This document shows positions 1-11,100 of a DNA stretch of 64,000 nucleotides, one piece after another. Origin of the DNA: Nectonema munidae (Eukaryota; Nematomorpha; Nectonematoida; Nectonematidae); assembly GCA_030549495.1 (NCBI GenBank), contig JAUIRK010000567.1, positions 900,001 through 964,000 on the forward strand. Direction: 5' to 3'. Position 1 is the stretch's first letter; the number at the start of each line of letters is the position of its first letter. Below the pieces are notes generated by a model. The model did not search any database. It was not told where the DNA came from and saw only the letters and a list, made by a program, of their open reading frames with translations. Both the position numbers and the translations under genes were made by a program.

Positions 1-544
1 AACCCGCAATTTTAATCAAAAGGATTTGAAATAACCAAGAGCTTTAAAATCATTTGAGTATGAACGATACTTTTGTTTAAATCGGGGATTCCCAACTCAG
101 GGATTATGATTATAAATGGACTCTGCAAGCAATTTTCTTTGAGTCAAGAAGACAAAAATATTTTAAATATTATTTAGCATTTAACACCTAATTGTTAAAT
201 AATTCGATCTGAGTAAGTATAAATCAATATAAATCAGAAGTGATTATAAAGGCACCATTTAAAATGGACGAAGACAACAATAAGTTTTAAATCTATCTGA
301 TAAATGTTAACAAGATGTAACTTTCTGTGGCTCTCTGTGTTGTGGAGTTCGGAGGCAAAATATCCGCCTCAAAGTGCTTACAAAAATCGAGCTACCAACC
401 ACCTCCCACTCCAAATATACTTGAATAATTCCACTTCCCCTCTAAATATCTAAAAATTAAAAATGTTTAAACCTAAGTTTTTCTTCCGGCTTTTCTAGAC
501 TTTTTTTTCATTTTTTTAAGATACACAAAAAAATTATTTTTTAT

Positions 545-640
545 ACCTAAAGAATCCGAGCCATAATGGTTGTTAGGGTGTACCTCTCAGCTTAATAGTT
601 GAAGGTTAGGGGTTCGATCCTCAAGGCTCCCAACTCTTAA
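545..640 (+). repeat. tRNA-like SINE head
   Basis: gagcc...ggctc could pair as an acceptor stem. Between them lie a TGGTTGTTAGGG box-A-like string and GGGGTTCGATCC, a good pol III box B. The arms do not fold into a convincing cloverleaf, so a tRNA-derived repeat is likelier than a working tRNA gene. Confidence 0.45.
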
Positions 641-647
641 AAACAAA

Positions 648-773
648 TTAAAAACAAGGACCAGAATTTTGAAGAATAATCGTCTGCTTTTTTTCAATGG
701 AATTTTGTATGTTGTAAGCAGACGATTATTATTTCTTGGTACACCGGTGTCACACTAAGCCTCAAAGGGTTAA
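648..773. mobile_element. Short piggyBac-like MITE (copy 1)
   Basis: It ends in TTAA (770-773) and contains a 14-bp perfect hairpin, AATAATCGTCTGCT with its complement. The CAGACGAT core is shared with copies at 17021, 19450 and 29067. The left end is eroded. Confidence 0.5.
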
Positions 774-779
774 AAAGAC

Positions 780-1735
780 AATAAGAAGTATACGGTTTGA
801 AAATAATTCTCTGCCATCACTTCCACAATTCCTTAATGAATGGACTTTAACAGAAAAATATACAAAATCATGAAGAGGTGGAAGCTTTTTATTATTTGAT
901 TCTGACCCTACTGAAAAATGGATAATAATAATCTTTGCTACTCAGCGAAACACAAATATTCTTTCTAATGGGCATTGGGATGGAGAGGACGGTACATTTG
1001 AAACAGTTTCACTGTAATTTTACCAACTCTCTATACATTCCATGCATTTAAGGAAGATATTACTATTCCACTAATTTATGCATTATTAGGCGGAAACAAC
1101 ATACAGCATACTACTGGAGAAGATTAACATACATCATTTTCGGTTCCATGATCTATAACAATGGACTTTGATCCTGCATAAAGGCATTTAGAAAAGCGAT
1201 TCCAATGCATGTTTAAAAGCATGTTTCTTTCATTGCTGTCAATGTATCCTTCGTGTTATTAAAACAAACGGACTGAAACAAAGATATCCATTGGATGCAC
1301 ATTTCGTCCTGAATGTACGTTATTTACACGCATTAGCATATGTTCCTGTTGACATGCGTTTTGCTTCATTTGAATTTTTGAGTAATAACAGCTTGTTTTG
1401 ACCAGAATTACAAAAAATTTTGAGTTATTTCAAAGATACATGGATAGGCCGCCCATATAGAAGAAATCACCATGAATGTTAACCGGTGAAATATTTATGA
1501 AAACATTTTGATCCCTGTACCAAAAACAAATAATGCACTTGGGGGATGTCATGGAGCATTTGAAACTTAGGTAGCTGGACACCTTCGTAATATACGGAAA
1601 TTTTTGGACATCCTGAAAACGATGTAAAAATCGATCAATATTTGGCTGGTAATTCACGACAACCACAGAGAAAGGAATACCACTGTTCTCAACGGTTAAA
1701 AAAGAGTGTTGATAATTATATCATTCCTATACAAG
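780..1735 (+). pseudogene. Degenerate MULE transposase remnant
   Basis: Pieces of a Mutator-like transposase are readable in shifting frames: RGGSFLLFDSD, IIIIFATQRNTNILSNG, DGEDGTFETV (the W/DGTF catalytic block), ACFFHCCQCILRVIKTNGL, YLHALAYVPVDMRFASFEFL, ILSYFKDTWIGRPYRRNHHE. This is the order of FLYWCH-type MULE transposases. In-frame stops (for example after SNNSLF and after HHEC) and frame changes show it is dead. No terminal repeats were found. Confidence 0.82.
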
Positions 1736-1823
1736 TATTAATGATTACCGTAAGTCGACCTACAGATAAGTCGACTCCCAAAATGAGAGTAATTTTTTTA
1801 TGATTTTTGCTAATATCTGAGGT

Positions 1824-2313
1824 TAAACCTGTTCTAAACGATAGAAAGCTAGCTATGAATTTAAAGGCCAAGGTATATAATACATCAATAGTTAGACCCG
1901 TCATGACTTACGGATCAGAATGTTGGTGTCTGAGAAATAATGAAAAGAAAAAGCTAGAAGTGTCGGAAATGAAAATGCTGAGAATGATGCTGAACGTTAC
2001 GAGAAAAGATAGGATTAGAAATGAAGAAGTGAGACATAGAACAAAAGTGACGACGAGTGTTGTAGATGTAATGGAAAGAAACAAGATGAGATGGTTTGGA
2101 CACGTGCTAAGAAGAAAAAGCAATGAAAAAATAAAGATAGCGTACGATGAGCCTGTACAAGGAAAGAGAAAAGAGGAAGGCCAAGATTGAGATGGAGGGA
2201 TGATTTGAAAAGGTCCATGGAAAAATTTGGGTTGAAAGAAAGCGATGCGAAGGACAGAAACCTATGGAGAAACAGGATCAAGCCATCGACCTATGAATGA
2301 TGAAGAAGAAGAA
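1824..2313 (+). mobile_element. 5'-truncated LINE 3' end (non-LTR retrotransposon)
   Basis: The reading frame gives YNTSIVRPVMTYGSECWCLR, KLEVSEMKMLRMMLNVTRKD and RNKMRWFGHVLRR, the C-terminal part of an endonuclease-RT LINE protein. After a one-frame shift it continues DLKRSMEKFGLKESDAKDRN. It ends in a (GAA)n tail and is flanked by a 15-bp target duplication gctaatatctgaggt (1809-1823 and 2314-2328). Confidence 0.85.
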
Positions 2314-2470
2314 GCTAATATCTGAGGTATAAGTCGACTTCTAAAATACAGAAGTCGTCTAAATTATCGGCTAGCCTAAGCAACAGTGTAAAAATTGAAA
2401 TACGAAACTCGCCTAAGTTATCATCTAGTCTAAGCAGCAGTGTAAAAGTTAACATATATAAAACATCTGG
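2308..2470 (+). repeat. GTCGAC/CTAAGCAGCAGTG repeat, copy 1
   Basis: Two 56-bp units carry cgcctaagttatc and ctaagcagcagtgtaaaagt. Related copies lie at 11494-11600 and 63518-63607. Confidence 0.7.
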
Positions 2471-2786
2471 CATCAATTAAAGACTACCTGTATGTTATTA
2501 TTACAAATATTGTTCTACTTACAATATGAAATAATATATAAGGTAGTAATAACATAAATCTCTATAGTTAAAAAATCTCTATTTACATTAGTAGCTATAT
2601 GTATTTACATCGGTAGTTACGGCACCGAGCCTGTCGTCGGTATTAGCCTAAGGTTATTCCTGCACCAATATGCCACAAGATTTAAAGGTTTGTTTTTTTG
2701 TTACTGTTATATAAGTTGACCCTCAATTTTGGACCGATTTGACGGAGGGGGCTAACAGGTCGACTTATACACCGAAATACACGGTA

Positions 2787-4027
2787 TTTGAAAGCACTTG
2801 CCCATAACCTTTGTTTTTAAAACAAGAATTTTTAAGCTTTTCATTTATGTTAATGAAAATTACGAAACTATATCTAACTCTTCTTTCATGTAACGATGGA
2901 AGGTTTGCTTGGGTTTGCGTGAAATGTGTATTCAATAGAATGTGTATATCGGTAAATTGTTGTCTATAAATAGTTCTCGGTGAATTGTTGTCGATGAATT
3001 CGTCCGCTCCCCTAAAGAATATTCGTCTTGGAGAAAATTTTGCCAATTTTTTTTAAATAGAAAACTCAAAAATAATAAATTAATAGTCTAAAATTTATAA
3101 ATTTACCTCTTAGAATTTCATTTATACCCCATTTGTAGTAATTATCCCTTGATTGTGCTGTCTTAGTCGAAAGTTTTTTTGACAAAATAGAGCGAAAGTA
3201 CCATTATATAAGTGGATTTCAATCTCGTGTTACCGTCAAATGGTGTAATATAACATTAAGGAGAAAAATTTGAGGCTTTTATTGATTTAAAGTTTTTAAA
3301 ACTAATTATTAAACTAAAAATGATTATAAATTCTTTTAAAATTTTTGTGCATTGAAAATCTAAAAATTGTTAAAAAAAAAGAAAAAAAACAAGTTTGAAA
3401 AAATGAAGTTATGTGAATTATTATGGTCTTACCATTTTACTGCATATCCAACGTTGTCTAAAACAGTGTTACATACTTTGACTCTTTTGCTACGGTTTTC
3501 TACGCTTCTTCATGTCAAATGTAAATCGAGAAGTAGGGTGTATCCAGGTAAAACGATATGAAAGTTTCCCTTTCGACAAAGATACTCTGTATAAAAAAAT
3601 TGACACACTTTCTCCAAAAAAGTAGGATCTCATCGAAATGTTTTTAGTTTTTCTTAATTCAGCAATTATTACGCCAATTGTTTCAAATAAAAATTGCCAA
3701 AAATATAACTTAGAAATAATTGACAAAAAAAGATCTCTACGGATCCATCCGAACGATCCAGAAAAGTCATAGTATATAAAATAATGATAAAATAATTTAA
3801 CTCAATGATTTAATGACACATACTTTTTATTAGCATGCGAAAAGATCTTTGAATATCCCTTTTCATTTTATTTTGTTTATACATTTAGAAGGTAATTTTA
3901 AGAATATATACATCTTTAAATTTTAGTGACTTGTGTTTGTGTAAAACTTGAAAATTCCTGATTAATTAAAATGCCCAAAGTTGATTCAAATCAATTAAAA
4001 TTGGTTAAAACTGTTTTATCTAAAAAA
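2787..4027. other. AT-rich DNA, nothing recognised
   Basis: Only short, composition-driven open frames are present. No FERM F1-lobe exon is visible here on either strand. Confidence 0.5.
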
Positions 4028-4617
4028 TAGAGTCAAACCTTGATAACTGAAGCACTCTATGGACTAGCTACAATTGGCTAGCTCACATATGAAGCTCAGC
4101 AGCATCGAACTAGGAAAAAAGATCTAGTGGAAATAGAATTGAAAAGTATACTAAATTAAGTCAGGACTTAGAAAAATGGGCGTTCTTTAATTTCGTAGAA
4201 ATTTAACCGATAATAATTAAGCGGTGGTGAATAAGACTGACTAATTCACCATAACGAAACCGTAATTCACCGGTCAATTCATGTCAATCCAATCATAATA
4301 AATCTAGATATACAAACACTTTTAAACTATCATATTACAATGTCTTGAGTAATAATTATTTCATCTTTTTTTTAAAAACAGCATTGGGCAATCTTTTTTT
4401 TCATGTTCTGGTACTTGTAATTGTGTTCTAATAAAATTTTGTTGGCCTTTTTTGCGTTTTCTTGGCGAACAATTTTATATATTGCGTATATCTATGGATT
4501 CAAAAGTTTTCCCAATATAACCGGCTAATCGATCTGTTTAAATGTGTTAGGCAATGAATTGACCGGTTGACGAAAACACCAAAATTAGCCAGTTGGTTCT
4601 ATTATAGATAGACTGTA
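4028..4617. mobile_element. Pogo-like MITE
   Basis: The left end tagagtcaaaccttgataac and the inverted right end tacagtctatctataatagaac are imperfect TIRs of Tigger/pogo type with TA at each edge. Inside is a 14-bp perfect inverted repeat, accggtcaattcat (4269-4282) against atgaattgaccggt (4554-4567). No coding capacity. Confidence 0.55.
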
Positions 4618-5054
4618 TTGCGAAAATGAACACAAATGCAGTATAACATTGATCTTGAATTTTTTATAGTAGACTAAGTTATAAAGATTCCATTTTATCC
4701 ATAAGCACTCAAACACATAAACACACACGCACACTCACTTCCAAAATTACGTACTGATCAAAGCACACATACACTCATATCGATTTTTTGGGATGGAAAA
4801 ACTTTCTCTTTGCAGAATGTTATAAAAATCAAAATAATGCGTAAATTAAAAGAATAGTCTACTTTAAATTCCTGGTCCACCTTTTCAAAGATCGTAGCTC
4901 CAATTTTTTCCCAGGTCTTCTAAGTTCTTTGCTGCTTTGCATAATTACACATGTTTAACATTTTCAATAAAGCATGTGCACTCTTGGAGATTATAAGTCG
5001 TTTTGTTCTTTTTAAAATTTTAACTAAAACAAATATTTTTTTTACTTTTACCAG

Positions 5055-5133
5055 TTGGACCGCCTTATACACTGAGTTTCAGAGCAAAGTTTTACTCTTC
5101 AGAGCCTAGTAATTTGCGTGAAGAATTGACTCG
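5055..5133 (+). CDS. yrt: yurt exon: F1/F2 junction of FERM
   Basis: It codes for [20 protein letters not shown] and REELT. The acceptor is tttaccag and the donor is cg|gtaaat. The exon opens by completing a codon (tt) from an unseen upstream exon. It ends with cg, which the next exon's g turns into the Arg of LTR-YQF. Confidence 0.92.
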
Positions 5134-8100
5134 GTAAATTATTTTTTTATTATTAATCCAATATTCATTTTCACCCGTTTAACTTTCTTTTACTCACGTC
5201 TCAAAACATACAATTTTTTTGAAAGTATTGGAAAAACTAATGTGAAGTATTGATTTCAGTCAATATATATCTGCATTTGATCGCTTGACTTCACTTTACA
5301 TACTTTTAAGTGTTAATAAATCTATATATTTAACGACTTGGCTAATTTGTTTAATAAGTTAGTTTTTTCGTTTCTATTTTTTATTTGAAGAATTTGATTT
5401 TTGCTAATTCTACACTAAATACTTTGGAATTAGAAATCTGTTTCAATACACGTTATAAGTGTGTTCAAGCCGTCTCCAAATTAGCATGTCAAATCATGCT
5501 TTTTTCCGTAAACATGTGCCTACATGATGCTCCAACTACTCTTGACTTTCAAAATATTGTCTGGAAGGGGAAGGGTAGCTAGGAAAGAAATTAAAAGGAC
5601 TTTTGCATTAAGTATTGATTTTTGTTTTTCAAAATCTTAATGAAAATTTTTCATTTATTGCATATATTATTAGTTTCGACTGGAAGTAGGATATTTAATT
5701 TTATCGATTTTGTAAATATGATACATAGTAGTCTGAAAAACCACTTTACTTTATATACTATTTCTAGATTTTTTAATTTTCTCTCGTGGTCTTGCCAGAG
5801 AACTAATATACTCTTCATACTCCTATTGGAAGATATAGATGTATTTTAATCTTATTTTTCAATGAAATTGTCTATTTTATCTAGTCACACGAGGAGAGAA
5901 ATCTGAGCCGAGTAGCCACCTGATTGATTACTTGCATGAATAAAAAGAAGTGAGTAAATTGGTGCTATCAATCAACGTTTAATATACAACTTAAAGATTT
6001 TTTGAATGAAAAATGAGGAATTACACGACTAAATTTTCGATCTCATATTCAATTATGTGATTTTTATGGCTTTAGAGTAAAATTAAATAATCTTTAAAAC
6101 GAACTTGGATTCAGAATAATATATGCTAAATGGTATTTTTAAAAACTAAACTTTCTTAACTTTAATGATAAAGAAAATACCCTTTTTCTTCCTTTCCAAA
6201 ACATTTTCCTTTACATTCTTTCACTCTTAATCATTGAACACATTTCCCATCATAGCTAATCTCATCCATATTTTTCACTCTTTTTATTCAAACTTCCTAA
6301 AAAGTATTTTACCTTCTTCCTTCTATTATATTTATGTTAAACAGGTAAACGTCTAGAATGAGACCTCCGTTCAGAACTAGGTCAAAATGAGAATAATACA
6401 TTTCAAAATGGAATAAGAAAAAATTAAAGTGAAAAGATAAAATTCTGAATAATAATTAATTAGTGTTATTTATAAAATAATTTAGCAAAATTCTGAATAT
6501 AATTAATTAGTGAATTTGAAATGATAATAAGCAAAACAATTTTTTATATCATTTATTAACTTTTGGAAAGGATAACTTTCATCTTTTCACTTGTAATATC
6601 ATGAAAGATATTAGATTACGGGGATCTCCTTTTCATTTTCAACTTCTAGATGTGTAGTAAAATGCAGCAATACTTCTTTCATATGTTGCACAGAAAGAAG
6701 GGGGACGCAATGCTCATTTCTATTCATCCTATTTGATCGCTTAACACTCGTTTCCCTAGTATAATTATTGACATAGACAATAATCATTAGTGATGGCAAA
6801 AGTTTGAGTCGAATTAAGTATTTATATGCTATAAATGCACCTCATTTTAATTTAAACGATTCTTCCTTCATTTTACATTACCTGTAGAATAAATGTAGAA
6901 CTTTGCTCACTTGTATAATCATTTGTTGTCCCGCCGCCTCCATCCTCTAAATACAATGTACTATATGTGAAAGCTAATTAGGGATTAATTTTTTCTTTTT
7001 GAACAAATGATTTACTTTTTAAAAAAAATTTAGAAAGGATAATATATCTTAGCTAAAAAACTCTATATATTTATCTTTTGTTTTTGCCTTTTATTCCTTT
7101 CTTTCCCTTTCTTCCTTTTTCACTTCAAAAGTGTCTCCTTCTTTTCTAATTTGTTCTAAATTTTTCTCCTCTAGTAAAGAGAGTATAATGAATATAATGC
7201 CCGCGTAATCTAGCTAACGAATTTTTTTTGAATAAAAAAACGATGATAATAAATATTTTATTTTATTTTAAAATTTATTTTTCTAAATTCTGGATAGTTC
7301 AATTTATGTTGAAATTGGAAGACTTTTTCGTTCTGCTTTTAAAAACATATGTGTACGTTACGATATAAATTGTAGATTCGATTTTTTAATACCACTGATT
7401 CTCTTTATATGTTTCAGGTTCATTTTAAGCTTTTTCGCAAAACGCCAAGTCCTATTTCATCAAATATGACGTCATTATGTCAAGACGTCTTTAATTCATC
7501 ACCCATGTACTACTACTATGAGCATTAAAGACCTGAAAGTCAGAATACCTTTAATATCGCCTTTTTGGGCTTTTATTAGTGAGGGGGGGGGCATGTAGAT
7601 TTGTTGGAATTTTTAAACTCTAAATGTTTGCAGCTACTTTTTTCAATGATTGAATATACTCCTATATCCTATTTTTTTCTTAAAGAGTTTTTTAATTGAA
7701 CAATTTGGAATTAATTTATGTTGGTAGTTATTTTATCATTTTAGCTTCTTAAGCCAAGTGGCCTAGTGGCCAACCCCACACTTCGTCCTCTCCCTGTTGA
7801 CGTTAAAAAGCGCTACTCTATACTCCATGTTGCATTGCTTATTTTGTGTATATTTTAGGTATCAATTTTTCCTACAAATTAAAAAAGACATTCTCATTGG
7901 CAAACTGGCATGCAATCATTCTGAGATTGTTGAGTTAGCAGCTCTTGCTCTACAATGTACGCATTTTGACATTCTTTATTTCATCTATCTCCCCTTTTCT
8001 TTGTAAGTTGAGAGAAAAAAAGTTTTTACGTAGACTTGTTCCATTAGTTTTGAGTCCCGCATAGCAAAGATGCAGAAAAATAAGCTAACAATATCATATC

Positions 8101-11100
8101 AAAACTGTCAGGATTTTGCAAAATTATTGATCTATTAATTGTTTTGTACATATGTTGTAAAGTAGTTTTGTATCTATGATCAGCTCTTAAATTTTGTCAA
8201 CACATCTTGTGTCTATGACAGGTGCAGATTTAGACAGAGTGCAAACTCCCATCCGCTATTTTTGAGTATTTAAATGTATACCATTTTTCGTTTTGTTGCG
8301 GCCCACTAGTGCAATGTTGGCTCTTAATTGTTGCCCATTGTTGAAAAAAGTTTGAGAACCACTGGTATATGTGTTTATCTACAAATTTAGTAATTTTAGA
8401 AGTTAGTTATTTATGTTTGTTACGTTTTCATTTTGGGTAGTTAGTGTTTTAGCTATTTAACAGATCCAAACTTTGGTAATTCATGACTGCTGAGTCAGAA
8501 CAAAAACACCGATTATTATATAATCCTGTTAATTGTGCTATTCTGACTTTGATTCCAAGTCCGCCTTTATTTCTAATAAAACTTGGTAAGGGCATTATAC
8601 TTTTAATCTACCTTATGATTAAGTATAATAGCATAAGTATAATAGGTCGTGAGTAGGGTTGGTTAGATGCTGGATTTGATAACTCAAGGTCTTGGGTTCG
8701 ATTCCGCATCCAGCCTGCTTTCCTCATAGTTCGATACAAGCGGCGCAATTGTGCCTTCTCGATGAAAACACCCTATGGTACACCCTTATGACTAGGCTAC
8801 ACTTTTCAATGTCTAAAAAATCGAACGATTTTATGCAATTTATAAATAAAGTGCAAATTTATAAAAAGTGCTGTGTTGCTATAAAATTTTAGTTGATTCT
8901 GCCGGATTAAGCACATTTTTCTTCAATCCGACTTCTACTAGTTATTAAACCCAAATTTTTAATGACTTTTTTGGAATGGAGAAAATCTTCGAGATTGTCT
9001 ATAAAGATGAAAGGATCCTATGGTTTATTTTCATTCATAGCAATTTTTGTGACATCTTACCTCCTAGTGAATTTTATTAAACAATGCGATGTGGTACTAC
9101 GAACAAACATTTCCTTCTTTTCAAAACCTAGTTACTTTTTGCAACAGCTAAAATTCAATTTTCGTGACAAGCTTTGCAAACTTATTTTCTTGCACTACTA
9201 ATATATTCCTTGATGAAGTATGCATAATAATTCTTCTTGATTTAGACTTTCGTTTTCAAGAGTATTGGCGAGTAATATCATTTGTTGCATTCAACTCACT
9301 TGCTAGTAGTTAAAAAGTAAATGTATACCATTTATTTTCATCTTCTACTTACTATCTTATTATTATTATCAAAGCTTTATACGCCTATATTAAAAGCCAT
9401 CAAGGCAGATTAAATCATAACGCTATTCTTTTGCACTTTTGTAGGTGTCCTAAAAACCATCCCATGCTCACCAACATCTAACATTTAGTTTATTAATCAT
9501 ATGGTCTAAAATCTTAGATTTGTGTGTAAGAGTGCTCTTTAAAACATACTCCTTGGTGTTTTGAAGCCCGAAAGCCAGGGCTGTATCAAAGTGAATGTTT
9601 ATACCTGATATGAGTAGTTTCGATAGTAACTCTATACCCCGAGTCTATGCTTTCAATGAACAAAACCTATACCAATATATACTACTAGATTGGTATTTGC
9701 CCTGGAGCCGAGTTGTTCAAAAAATTTGCACATTTAACTGTATAATATTCGTCTTGCAATGTTAAATGACCGACATAGACTATTGTAATATATACTATTG
9801 TAATATATTTGTAGCTGTCTTATATTACCTTTTTGATTTTTTTTGCAAATAAATATGATGAAGTTATCAATGCTTAGGCTTTTGCTTCATAGTCTCTTCT
9901 TGGGTATCTGTATCCAAAATAATTTCAGCTGTTGACAACCTATATAAGGAATATTGATAATTCGGCACCCAAGTGAAGGCGCTTTGGAACCATAATAGAC
10001 AGACTCCAAGAAGTATGAAGTGATCAAACATTAAGAGCCTCTACTTTAGACTAAGGCTTTCCCGCCTTTTCCATAAAAATAGCCAAATTCTTTAATTAAA
10101 TAATTTTAATTGTTAAAAATTTCCGATGAATATATTGATTTTAATGTAAGTTATATGAAAAATCATTCCTAAAATGTCTTCAAAGCAAAACTTATTGTTA
10201 TGATAAAGGCATCGAGACGGAGAAAATGCTAAGATGTGTAAAGGAAATTAGTTTGTATTGAATGAGAAAACATGCTATAAAAATAAGCATTTTTTGTCTC
10301 CCCGTTGTCTTTCCAGCCAGCTAATATTGTCACTCTCTGCTAAGGATAGCGAAACATTATTAAGTATATTAATTTGTGCATTTTAGCTTTCTTGTCTATA
10401 TATGCTGCATTCATGTGTGTGTATCTATAAATAGCCTTGCCTTTTTTTTTATATAAAGAAGACATCACCCAACTTATTCTACAAGTGCATATATCTTTTT
10501 AACGTTTGACCTTGCTACTTATCAATGCGTGTGTTCTACGAAGATGCCTCCCTATTTCCTTATTTAATTCGTTTCTTGTTTATTTACCCCTTTTCAATAA
10601 GCGCATTTCTTAAACAAATATTTTGAATGGATATTTTCATACTTACTCCGATGCAAAAATATTTGGCAATTATGTAAAACACTTATTTCTAAGGTGTACC
10701 ACTTTCTGTATGCAAAGGCCTTACTCACTTTCTATCTCGAATGTCTACTTTTTCAATGAATTCTTATATACCGTAATTCTAGGACCTACATTGAAAAAAG
10801 GCCCAATATATTTTTCTTGATCTCATCTGTTAAAATGAAGTTTGAAATAACCCTGGAACACGACGCTAACACACGCGTATCAAAGTTGGTGGAGAATGGA
10901 AAGTAAATTTCTCTTCACAGTGAATTCTAATCTATATGGCAATCTGAGTGCATGTGCGTGCGTGTCCAATGACCATTCAGTAAAAGATGAGAAGTCATTT
11001 GTATCGAAGAAATTTTCTCGCCTCCACACAATGACCTGTTTCATGCTTATGATGTGTTGTGCGTTCACACAAATAATAATACCCATCTTTCTATTTACTT

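Larger units (their letters stand above)
1745..2786. mobile_element. TIR element with GTCGAC ends, carrying a nested LINE
   Basis: The left end, taccgtaagtcgacctacag, and the inverted right end, ataagtcgacctgttag after taccgtgtatttcggtg, share the taccgt and agtcgacct blocks. The left side lacks about ten internal bases. Two 56-bp tandem units lie inside (2342-2453). A LINE fragment is inserted at 1824-2313. Superfamily not determined. Confidence 0.6.

Noticed and set aside
545-640. A working tRNA gene
   Set aside because: Box B is good but the anticodon and T arms do not pair convincingly; a SINE head is likelier.
2015-2281. - strand open frames over the LINE tail
   Set aside because: They are shadows of the LINE reverse-transcriptase frame.
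1-5054. yurt F1-lobe exon within the window
   Set aside because: I looked for DYFGL and WLD-like codon strings before 5055 on the + strand and found none with splice sites.
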